NCBI GenBank assembly: GCA_038503065.1
Contig: JBCAMK010000017.1
Coordinates: 1,663,170 to 1,727,169, forward strand
Reading direction: 5' to 3'
DNA length: 64,000 nt
Source: Paragyromitra xinjiangensis
Taxonomy: Eukaryota; Ascomycota; Pezizomycetes; Pezizales; Discinaceae
Part shown: positions 11,851 to 21,533 of the stretch, one piece after another
How the letters are laid out: each line of letters starts with the position of its first letter
Numbering within the stretch: the stretch's first letter is position 1
Notes under the pieces: generated by a model
The model's input: only the letters and a program-made list of their open reading frames with translations
Database searches by the model: none
What the model was told of the DNA's origin: nothing
Translations under genes and position numbers: made by a program

Positions 11851-13911
11851 CTAATCCTGAGCCCAATACTCATCCAAAGCCTCTTCGATCTCTTCCACTC
11901 CAGCGTATATGCTCATCCTAGAGAACGACTCCAGAGTATCATCGACTTCCGCGGCCGAGAAATATCTATACGGCTTAGCACGGAACCGGGGGTCCATAGG
12001 ATCAACGAGTCTGGTCGTCTCGGGATATCCAAAGTTGCTTAGCGAGGTAACGTTAAAAGCCGCCATCTGTTCGCAAACCTTAGCTGCTACCAAAGTAGTT
12101 GGTTGAGGCGAAACTAACCATTCCATGATCTTCATGTATCGCGTTGTGGCAATGGAACATGTATACCCCGTCCCAAGGCTATCAGGTTAGTATAGTCCTA
12201 ACGTGGTGAACGGCAGACTCACAGCGTATTTCGCAAGCACGGTGACCACCTCGTTTGGTGCTAGTAGAACAACATCTTTAACAGCAGCGGCTTCGTACGG
12301 GGTTAAGTAGGTCCTCCCGTCGGTCGTCCTACCGCCTCTCTCGCGCGAGAGTATCACAAAGTCGACCATGTGTATGTGAATTGGATGATTCGCTAGACCG
12401 CCGATAAACTTCCATATCTCAGTCGTCCCTCGGGGAACGTTATGGAGAACTCCTGATAGAACTATTAGCGTGTGTAGGGTTTATTTCTGTCATGGGGGTG
12501 TTGTTTCACTGTTTGCAGCGTCTGAGAAGGATACGTTATTGAGCGTCCACACCTCGCCGTTTCTGCCGAGAGCAAATTCTTTATCGATGTTTGTCCTATT
12601 TGTTGGTAGGTCTATTGACACAAGGGTATCGGGGAGTGGTCCATTTCCGGTCTCGTCGGAGATGACGCTCCCGACACGGAACTGCATGATCTTATCGTAC
12701 CCAACATAGTCGGCATCCGGGAGAGCATTTGTTTGCTTCAGTGTTAAATTCTGGCCTTCAAAGTCTGCGAAATCTATCACGATCTCGACGGATGTTAATC
12801 CCAGCTTCACCAGATTTCGGGAAGATCGTCATCACCTCCCACCTTTCTGCCATTGCCGCAAGCAACGACTCTGTTTCCACCGGACACGACATAAACCCGG
12901 AGTCAGAGCCAACCGCATAGAACACCTCATTCTCTCCGGTATAGTCGCAGTTAAGACTCAAGTTGAAAGTACGACTCGCCGAAGCGTTCAGAATCCTGAA
13001 TCTATATTTCCGGGGCTCCACGTCTAGATACGGGAGGATCTGACCGTTTACAGATGGGGTATCGCCGTAGGTTGCTATCAGCTCTTTGCTCTCATCGGTG
13101 ATGTTGCCGGATGCGGTGTAGTATCTTGAATTCAACAGTAATGGGATATCGTAATCCCCACGGGGAAGATCGAGGGTTTCCTCGAGCTCCGGGTCGGAGA
13201 GGATGTAGAATCCGGTTTGGCCGGAGTAGGTGTTTAGTGTGGTGAGGTCTATAGCGTGGTCCTGGTGCTGTGTGAGTGAGGGATGAAGTGGGGGTAGGGA
13301 GACTAACGTGGTACCAGAGGGTTCTGGCTTCTTGTGTGTTGGGGTAGTAGTAGTCTTTGTATTCGCCTGGGTTGATGATGTCTTCGGCCCATCCGTCGAA
13401 TGCTGTGGGGGTCAGCGTTTGTCTGAAGTGGGGGTTCAGTGGGACGTACGGGCTCTGGTGTAGGAGCCGTGGAGGTGGACAGATGAAGGTCGGTAGTATT
13501 CGTTAACAAATCGGATCACCGTTTCTCGTCCTTTCGTGATGCGGAAAGTTGGACCAGGTTCTTGTCCGTCGTAGCCCGTTAGTGTTGCGTCTCCAAGGTC
13601 TGGAAATAAGTTCTTTGTAAACTCTTTGATGGTGACTTCATAGAAGTCGATCTCGATACCGGTTGTTTCGTTGGTGTATGTCCTGGTTGACTCGATATTA
13701 GCTTAGTTTTTGTGGTTCGGATATGGACTTACATTAATGGTTGTTTTATTGGCATTATAGGGAGTGGGAATTCAAAGTCATGGTTATATTTCGGACTGAC
13801 TCTGGGGATCTGGGTGGAGGTGACCTTGGGGGGAGGGACAGTATGGCCATTGACGAGTAGGGGGAGAAGATTTACTAGGGTGATAGCTAGAGGTCTAGAT
13901 AGGAATATCAT
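11851..13911 (-). CDS. Bilirubin-oxidase-like multicopper oxidase, secreted, 570 aa
   Basis: Eight exons close in phase: 13733-13911, 13450-13682, 13308-13402, 12836-13261, 12510-12783, 12223-12452, 12119-12178 and 11851-12066. A signal peptide (MIFLSRPLAITLVNLLPLL) starts the protein. All four copper motifs are present: SVHLHG (about 127-132) followed by RAPFDGWAED, WYHDH (167-171), HPIHIH (425-430) and HCHNAIHEDHGM (488-499). The Cys plus flanking His residues bind T1 copper; the Met ten residues after the Cys is the likely axial ligand. The run VEPRKYRFRILNASASR and the C-terminal MAAFNVTSLSNFGYP match fungal bilirubin oxidases (CotA-like class) rather than true laccases. Expected chemistry is one-electron oxidation of phenolic or tetrapyrrole substrates coupled to reduction of O2 to water, probably outside the cell. 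It looks intact. Confidence 0.9.
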
Positions 13912-15187
13912 ACTGACAAATTAAAGGAACCCTATTGTCGAGATCTGAAACGTAGGAATTGGTCTGGTCTAGTTGGAGGGGCATATTTGGAAAAAGAAGC
14001 GGTTTTATAAGTAGAAAGTGAATTGTTTTGATAGGGCCTTAGCTTATATCAGGAGAATAGAAGCACGAGGATAGTACTATTTCAAGCAGCTTGTCCGAGT
14101 GATCACCTTCGACACATCTTCTGCAGACCCGAATGGGTTGCTGCACGGAGAAAAAGCTAATCGCGGTCACGTAGTCGCAAGGGTTGCGTGATTCAAAGGT
14201 GTTACTCTGAGAGGATATTCTGGAAAGGGAAGTTTGAAACGGCAATTGGTGAAAGGGGGTTGTACGGGAGTGATGTTGTCTCGGGTACGACGTGTATCTA
14301 TAAGACTATTCGGGTCTCTGTTCTGGTGGTCAGTACATGTATGTACTTGCATGATGAACTCTGGAGCTCGTACATACATGTATAAATATCCCAGTCTGAC
14401 GTTAACCTTAATCCAACTTCACCGGTTATCCCATGAATGTACGTGTCCCTTTTCTATCGCCATCCGAGATGTATAAATACATATACATGTCTAAAAGTGC
14501 TACCTCGGCTGTCTGCAGACCTCCATATGTACATCTATATTGCTACACCCTTTGTGCCTCGCTCTTAGGTTCTGTATATTGCAGGTCGTTTAAGTACTTT
14601 TGGTACTTGTCATCTCGTGTCTTCTTTGGGCTTAGTATGTATCTCTTCTCTTCAACCTCATCTCCTCCCCTCTTCTTCCTCCCCCTCCCCCTCCCCCTCC
14701 TCAATCTCCAGTTCCCTTTTCACTTTTCCCCTTTCCTCAATCAGAGCTTCATCATACCTCATCTGCAATCCGCCCGTCTGTGCGCAATGCTCCTCAGACT
14801 CTATGCAGTCTAGTAGTACACAATGAAAATCAAAGTTGATCATCTTACCGTGAAATTACAATATTAATAGATTCGTTCATGTATGTGAGTTCCAGTTATT
14901 AAATTTCTGAAAATGGACTGATATCTGTGCTCGCGTAGAGTATTGTTGGTTAAGGGGAGCTTTTTCCGAATCCGTAAGCTCAGTATCACTGCCGAGCCCA
15001 CTTCCTACCTGCATCATCGTTGGCAGCAAGGCTGCAGTTGGGAAACCGCCCATGCACAGCCACACAATGACTGCCTCGTGTCACTTTCTAAACCTCCACG
15101 GTATCTATCGCCCCCGCTGTAATTTCAACAGCGCTTGAAAGACTCTTCATCTTTCTCTAAAGACAAGTTATACGATTACCGCTGTCT
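13912..15187. promoter_or_regulatory. Divergent intergenic region between the oxidase and the ankyrin gene
   Basis: About 1.28 kb separates two divergent genes. It contains several TACATGTA-type palindromic stretches (about 14333-14346, 14371-14384 and 14479-14490), the second running straight into TATAAATA. A strongly pyrimidine-rich stretch (about 14641-14770) includes four CCTCCCC-like units at about 14680-14702. No gene is recognised inside; open frames across the pyrimidine tract are low-complexity. Confidence 0.45.
14003..14009 (-). promoter_or_regulatory. Probable TATA box of the multicopper oxidase
   Basis: TATAAAA on the minus strand, 92-98 bp upstream of the oxidase ATG and in a suitable position for a core promoter. 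Assigned by sequence and position only. Confidence 0.45.
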
Positions 15188-18100
15188 ATGCCTGTGCCGT
15201 TCGGTTTCGGTGTTGGTGACTTTCTGGCTGTGGGCGACCTCGCGCGAAGGATCGCCAAAGCTTTAAGTGAGAGCAGGGGCGCTACTGCTGAATATAAATC
15301 CTTGGGTGAACTCCTTCTCTCCCTCAACAGCTCGCTCCATGCCGCTTCTGCTATATTCTTTTCGTCGGATGCGGGGAACTTGTCCACCACCGCGTTGTTG
15401 AATGGAGTTCGTCATGAGTTAGAGTGCTGCAAACGACTCATGGATGAATTCTTGCGGAATTCCAGGCAATATACCTCAACTCTCCTGAACGGACGGCCGG
15501 GGAGGCGGTTTAGAGACGAGTGGAGGAAGATAACTTGGAGTTTATATAGGGATGAGGATGTGAAGAACTTACAGGGAAAACTACAGGGGCATATTGCGGC
15601 CTTTCAGATGTACACCTTTGCTATCACTTGGTATACTTCACGCTCTTCTCTGATACAGCACGAGAAATCTAACCTTCGATAGGCAAGGTCTCGCATGTAA
15701 CGGGCAGAAAGTGATCGAAAGCTCGGAAACAAGCAAGAGAATCGAACTTACTGTTCTGGAAATGTTTACATTCCTTAAAGATCTGCACGACAAACTCCCA
15801 AAGGCAATCGGGTATACATGGGAAGGGGCCTGTACAAATAACCAAAAACCGATCTTCCTCGAGGACGCCCTAGGGCGAACGGTGTTTGTGCCTCTTGTGC
15901 TTTGTAAAAACAGAAATGTATGCCCTTTGCCCACTTTCAGAAAATTCGCAACTAATCTATCTACAGAGCTTCCATGACATATTGGAGGTTATGTTTCGGG
16001 ATCTCCCTGGCCACAAAAGGATAGTTCAGAAAGAGTATGAGGTTGTCGATGACGCCAAAGGAGCGCTCATTCAAGATCTACAATGGGAATCTATGGTTCT
16101 TCCGGGTGTGCGGATCGCAATCAGCATTCTCATAAAGGCTATGTCTCACGTTTCTAAACCGGGGGCCCAAAGGTGTCCCCGTTGTGATGCATCAAATGCT
16201 CGAGCTACGCTGGAGAAAGGCTCGTTAAAGTGGTATATACTTGGATTACTCCTTTATTCTACCTTGCGTCTTTAAAGTTTCCACAGTTCCTAACTGGACT
16301 ATCTTGGGCAATAGTGGTATTTGCAACCTTATTTTCCGAACAGTTGATATCGAACGGATTGTGGAATTACCTGAACCTCCACCGAAACTGGACACACCCG
16401 ATATCCGCCTGCAACTTGCGCCTTCAAAACTGAAGGTAGGGGTGGATCCAATAGCATCCCAAACGACCCGGCGCAGGTCGCAGAGAGAGGAAATGAAAGC
16501 CCAAGAGAAAGAAGCTAGGGACAGGGAGGCTAGAGAGCAGCACTTATTTCGAAGGATCCATGTATATCGTGAAGTTCTGAGGCATCTCAATAAAACCCTA
16601 CCACCACAAGACCGCCAGTCTATGATAGACCCGGGATCCGGTGTCCACTATGAAACACGCCTCCAGTCAGCGGCAGGGGAAGGCAATTTAGAGTTGGTGC
16701 GACAACTGGTATCCAATTCTGCAGACGTTAACGCCGCACCTGGCGCCTATATGGGAAGAACAGCACTCCAAGCAGCAGCACAGGGTGGCTACCTGGAGGT
16801 CGTTGAGCTACTACTTCCCAGCGGTGCAGAAGTCAACGCTGATCCTTCAGAGCTTGAGGGATTGACGGCTCTCCAAGCAGCGGCACGAAGTGGCCATCTA
16901 GAGGTCGTCGAGCTACTGCTTTCCTGCGGCGCAGATGTAAATGCTGATCCTTCAGAGTTGTGGGGATTGACGGCTCTCCAAGCAGCGGCACGTGGTGGCT
17001 ATCTAGAGGTCGTCGAGCTACTGCTTTCCCGCGGTGCAGATGTTAATGCTGATCCTTCAGAGCTTGAGGGATTGACGGCTCTCCAAGCAGCGGCAGGAAG
17101 TGGCCATCTGGAGGTCGTCGAGCTACTGCTTTTCCACGGTGCAGAAGTCAATGCTGATCCTTCAGAGTCGTGGGGATCGACGGCTCTCCAAGCAGCGGCA
17201 GCAAGTGGCCATCTGGAGGTCGTCGAGCTACTGCTTTTCCACGGTGCAGAAGTCAATGCTGATCCTTCAGAGTCGTGGGGATCGACGGCTCTCCAAGCAG
17301 CGGCAGGAAGTGGCCATCTAGAGGTCGTCGAGCTACTGCTTTCCCGCGGCGCAGAACTTAACACCAACCCTTCAAAACGTGGTGGTAAGACAGCACTCCA
17401 GGAATCGGCGGTCGGTGGCCACCTGGGGGTAGTCAAGCTACTGCTTTCCCGTGGTGCAGAAGTCAACGATGATCCTTCAGAGTCGACGGGATTGACGGCT
17501 CTCCAAGCAGCGGCAAGCTGTGGCTATCTAGAGGTCGTCGAGCTACTGCTTTCCCGCGGCGCAGAAGTCAACGCTGATCCTTCAGAGCCTGAGGGATTGA
17601 CGGCTCTCCAAGCAGCGGCACGAAGTGGCCATCTGGAGGTCGTCGAGCTACTGCTTTTCCACGGTGCAGAAGTCAATGCTGATCCTTCAGAGTCGGGGGG
17701 ATCGACGGCTCTCCAAGCAGCGGCAGAAAGTGGCCATCTGGAGGTCGTCGAGTTGTTGCTTTTTCACCGTGCAGAAGTCAATGCTGATCCTTCAAAGTCG
17801 TGGGGATTGACGGCTCTCCAAGCAGCGGCAGAAAGAGGTCGTCTGGAGGTCGTCGAGCTACTACTTTCCCGCGGCGCAGAAGTTAATGCTGATCCTTCAA
17901 AAGCCTTCGGTAGGACAGCGCTTCAAGCAGCGGCACAAGTTGGCCATCTGGAGGTCGTCGAGCTACTGCTTTCCCGCGGCGCAGAAGTCAACGCTGATCC
18001 TTCAGAGTCGGGGGGATCGACGGCTCTCAAAGCAGCGGCAGAAAGTGGCCATCTGGAGGTCGTCGAGTTGCTGCTTTCCCGCGGTGCAGAAGTCAACGCT

Positions 18101-18466
18101 GATCCTTCAAAGCATCAGGGGTTGACAGCGCTTCAGGCAGCAGCAACTAGTGGTCATCTTGGAATTTTCAAGTTACTACTTTCCTATGGTGCGGAAGTCA
18201 ATCTTGACCCTTCAAACCCTAATGGAGAGTCCGCGCTTTGTATAGCAGCAAGTGGCGGCCATCTAAAAATCATCCAGCTACTGCTTTCCCACGGTGCAAA
18301 TGCCAATGTTGGAATTTTGGAGGACGAATGGTCGAGGGCTCTTAAAGCAGCGACAACTCATGGTCATCCGGAAGCCGCGCAGCTTTTGCACGAGCATGGA
18401 GCTCACTTCTATGCCAGTTCAGGCACAAAGTTGAAGTCGAGATTGGAGTCAGATGCGAGTGGATAG
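15188..18466 (+). CDS. Ubiquitin-like domain plus four-Cys site plus 17 near-identical ankyrin repeats, about 1031 aa
   Basis: Exons 15188-15630, 15683-15917, 15967-16232 and 16315-18466 join in frame. The N-terminus (MPVPFGFGVGDFLAVGDLARRIAKAL) matches the helical N-terminal region found in many fungal STAND/NLR-type and ankyrin proteins. Residues about 195-285 look like the fungal ubiquitin-like domain that begins IFLEDALGR. Then come CPRC (296-299) and CGIC (315-318), a likely zinc site; the second pair exists only with the 82-nt intron 16233-16314, which supports that junction. A charged coiled coil (about 365-400) leads into 17 ankyrin repeats (about 427-1015) of 35 residues each, core TALQAAA..GHLEVVELLLSRGAEVNADPSE. 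Most repeats are nearly identical in DNA (105-bp unit). Function is inferred to be protein recognition, possibly non-self recognition. No NACHT or NB-ARC domain is visible. Confidence 0.85.
16650..18430 (+). repeat. Array of 105-bp ankyrin-coding repeats
   Basis: Seventeen in-register 105-bp units inside the ankyrin gene. The two outermost at each end are diverged, while the central dozen or so differ by only a few bases. Units at about 17100-17204 and 17205-17309 differ by about one codon (GGA against GCA in AAA-G/A-SG). The same DNA produces long but spurious antisense and other-frame openings. Confidence 0.9.
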
Positions 18467-18743
18467 GGCTAAAAGAAGGCAGACTTTGCCCTAGGATTTT
18501 ATTCCAAGGGGTTGGGTCGATGTGGTTGGTAAAATTGTGACACTTCAGTTTTGTATATAACTTGCTTCCATTCAATGGCTGAGAACTAGGATCGAGTAAC
18601 AGAAAATGTTCTACGAATGCCTACTTTATGGTTAATATTTTAACGAATTCTACTTCTCGGCTCACACCGTGGGCTACTGTCTAGGTTTGAGAAACATCCT
18701 ACAGACTTGTTTGCCCTTTGGTTGTTCAAAGTGGGAAAACTTA
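18467..18743. other. 3' flank of the ankyrin gene
   Basis: No gene recognised; probably the 3' untranslated region and terminator area of the ankyrin gene, ending at the TTA duplicated by the element that follows. Confidence 0.5.
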
Positions 18744-19085
18744 GGGCGCGTTCGGGGAATGGCCAAAACGGAGGTATTTGGGGGTAAAAACTCCGTTCTA
18801 AAAAACCTTTGGGTGCTCGGCACGCCTAGTGGAGGCAAGAGAAAACACCGTTATATGGTCAAAACACCGTTTCAAAGAAAGTAGCTGGTACCTACTTTTT
18901 TCCACAAAACTCCGTTCCATCTATACTTTCCGGGCTACAGCTGCAACAAGAGGTGGGTGGCGCCAAACAACAAAAAAATTTCTGCTAGTGGATAAAACTC
19001 CGTTTCAATATTTCTCAGTTTTCCACTAGCAAACGGAGCTTTCACAAAACGCCGTTTCCAGTTCCCAGATTTCCCGAACGCACCC
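18744..19085. mobile_element. PIF/Harbinger-type MITE with TTA target-site duplication (342 bp)
   Basis: Terminal inverted repeats GGGCGCGTTCGGGGAA and, in complement, GGGTGCGTTCGGGAA are flanked on both sides by TTA (18741-18743 and 19086-19088). A three-base TTA/TAA duplication and ends starting GGG(C/T)G(C/T)GTT are hallmarks of PIF/Harbinger elements. The element codes for nothing. It holds about eight copies, in both orientations, of a motif AAAAC-N-CCGTTT, which could be transposase-binding sites. The identification rests on end and target-site sequence only. Confidence 0.8.
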
Positions 19086-19089
19086 TTAA

Positions 19090-19601
19090 ACCCTATAGCT
19101 ATAAACGGCAAACATGCAGAATAACACATGATCTAAAATGACACTGGCACCATGACTAGTAGGAAATCAAAACCTGTTAGCCTTTTATGACTTTTGTTGT
19201 AACAAAATCACATAAACCGATGCCTCTCACTTTTCCGATCAATGATTCTGGTTGTAATCTTTTCGGAAATTGCCCGGTTTTGCACTGCGTCTCTAAGCTC
19301 CTATATTGAGCCAAATAGCTGGCCGCAGCAAACAGCAAGTGAGTCAGGACTTAATGATGCCATGATAAGGGAAGGTTGTAATAGGTGGCTATTGTGATAG
19401 ACGATTAGTGTGATCAGATATATAGATGACTGCTAAGAAGTGTTGGCTCGGGAATTATATACAGTAGATTGTGGGGGAGTTGAGAACAAAGAGAAATATT
19501 CCTACTAGTCATGGTGCCAGTGTCATTTTAGATTATGTGTTATTCTGGATCATACCGCTCAAGATCTGTGTTATTCTGCATGTTTGCCGAACTATAAAAC
19601 C
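19090..19601. mobile_element. Non-coding element with long inverted ends, abutting the Harbinger-type MITE
   Basis: The left arm (about 19090-19165) and right arm (about 19499-19601) are inverted copies of each other. The inner 30 or so bases (AAAATGACACTGGCACC, then ATGACTAGTAGGAA) are essentially perfect. The outer part shares CGGCAAACATGCAGAATAACAC. The right arm is about 30 bp longer because GTGTTATTCTG is duplicated in it. TTAA occurs just outside both ends (19086-19089 and 19602-19605), possibly a target-site duplication. The loop of about 330 bp codes for nothing recognisable. Confidence 0.65.
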
Positions 19602-19605
19602 TTAA

Positions 19606-20509
19606 GGAAAGGTTCCAGACCAATCACAACGCAAATAGTAGTGCAGATATATATTCGTAGAATGACGCTTAAACGGCCAGGTTTTATATTATTTGTTGCG
19701 TAATTGGGCTGTCTTCGAGACCCCTAGGGGGATATATTCACAACTATATTTGAGGGTTTATTGCACTCTGTCTGGGGTTGAGCAGTGTCTACCAAGAAAA
19801 ATTATGTCTAATGCCGAGGTGGGGCTTGGGTCACGGTGATGGTTGGAACCCGTTCACACAGCATACAGCCCCAATAAACTAAAATACCTCGGCAGTATTC
19901 ATATTGCAGCTGACGAGACAAGCACTTGGTAGTTTAGTAGTAGGAAATAAGACAAAACGAAATGACCCTTAACAATCATCCGGCGATGGCTATGGCAAAG
20001 AAATATAAGGAAATGGAGCAGTACACTAAGCAGAAACGACAATAAAGATAAAAAGTTCTCCAAAACCCAAATTAACCAAAGAAATCGAACTAAGAGAAAA
20101 ACTGAAAACAATAAACGCGTAGAATTCCACATTAGAACTAACTGGAATCGTCGTAGGATGTCGTAAGAGGGTGTTAGGACAAGCCCAGCCTTTGGAACAC
20201 CAAGAGCGCACAACCGGTACTGTCTCATAATTTTCAAGACCTTTCGTCTTATACTTGAGAGGTGAGTCCGATAACTTACTTGGTTCCTTCTGATCCAGAA
20301 ATTTTGTTCAAGGTAGTGGAAAATCAGATTATGTCATTAATTGATGACTCGAGCGGAGAGAATGTCATGAGAGTTCTGTATAGGCGCTAATGGACAACCT
20401 CATTTTCGTAGAGAGTGAGTCAAGGGCGAGTCAGTGACTGCCAGCGAGATGTCGTCTCGAGATCCGAGGATGCCATGATGTAGGGATTTAGTGTCGTAGT
20501 CCATAAACC
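19606..20509. other. 3' flank of the bZIP gene
   Basis: AT-rich, no gene recognised. A 112-codon minus-strand opening at 19899-20237 is an artefact of low-complexity sequence (mostly Leu/Phe) and is not called. Confidence 0.5.
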
Positions 20510-21533
20510 TCAGGGCCGGTTGCCCAGCATGTGGATTAGCTGCAAATCGAATCTCTCCCTTGACCGGAGGTGAATTCCTGCAGCCCCAAAATGCTGGAAC
20601 CCAAGAGGCTGTTCTCCACGTTCTTTCCTAAAAACGTTTGTGGCAGAAAGAGCTTCGGTATCTCTTTGGAACAAGTAGCCCCATTTCGCTGCAAACCCCT
20701 CAGTCAACTCATAGCTCCACGGGTCATATGAACGCTGCCCCCATAGTCTAAGCCCACCCATTTCAATGTCATAACATAGTTCAAATTGGTTGATTGAATG
20801 TGGTGAATCGCGAAGAATTTCAAGGATCGTCTGCCTGAATCCTTGGAAGGGTATCAAGTCAATGTAAGGATGGTGTTGAACCGTCCTTTGGAGGCCCTCA
20901 GGGGCTAAATGGGGCATGTATTCGCGAAGGTATGTAATTCGTTCTTCGGGATCCTCACGATACCCACCCTCAAACTCAAAGCCGTATTTCACGTATGGAG
21001 AAATGGATCTTGGGTTGATAAACTGCACTTTATCGATTTCTAAATGACGAATGTGTATCTCGATTGCGCTTCGAAGTACAAGGAGGTGACGAGCACGAAA
21101 TTGCTCCTCATCCTCGATGGGCCTCGTGGCTTCTAGCCAGGAAGCAACGGGAAGAACATGGCTATCTGGGGCAGGAGAAAGATGACGCTCTATGATATTG
21201 GCCACGGGGTGACAAGGTTCGATAGACCAGTCAGTTGAGTACGTGATTCTGGCTTCGGTTTCTGCGATTTGCTTTTCAACCTCCGCAGTCTGGCGTCTTT
21301 GCTTTGCACCTAAACCAGAAGCAAAAGTACACGTTAGCCAAGTACCTTTGGGTTCAAGATCGGTTGTGGTGTTATGGTTTCTTACGATAGTTTCTCTGAG
21401 CAATTCGGTTCTGAGCCCTTCTCCTTTCGACGGGATCCCCGATCACCTCCCATTCTATATCTTTATCTTCTTCGTCAATGGGCGTAGACCCAGAGGTACT
21501 GCTAGGAGATCCTTGGTTATAGTAGCCAGACAT
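20510..21533 (-). CDS. bZIP transcription factor with DUF3425 domain, 315 aa
   Basis: Two exons, 21386-21533 and 20510-21309, joined across a 76-nt intron (GTAAGA...TTTAG) that falls inside the basic region, as is common in this family. The basic region is RRRAQNRIAQRNYRAKQRR (about residues 37-55), with the NxxAQxxYR pattern of fungal AP-1-like bZIPs, followed by a short zipper (VEKQIAETEARI). The C-terminal half carries DUF3425 hallmarks: HPYIDLIPFQGFRQTIL, GGLRLWGQRSYDPWSYELTEGFAAKWGYLF and TNVFRKERGE. Such proteins are nuclear DNA-binding regulators, often of stress or secondary metabolism; the target genes are unknown. The start ATG opens the only long frame before the basic region. It looks intact. 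Confidence 0.88.

Noticed and set aside
14617..14826. Ser/Pro-rich opening over the pyrimidine tract
   Set aside because: Pure low-complexity translation of CCTCCCC/TCTTC repeats; several frames are open at once.
16999..17466. 155-codon antisense opening in the ankyrin array
   Set aside because: It is produced by the 105-bp periodicity of the sense repeats (same codon pattern every 35 codons) and has no features of its own.
19899..20237. Hydrophobic 112-codon minus-strand opening resembling a membrane protein
   Set aside because: Leu/Phe-rich because the other strand is A-rich; lies in the 3' flank of the bZIP gene.
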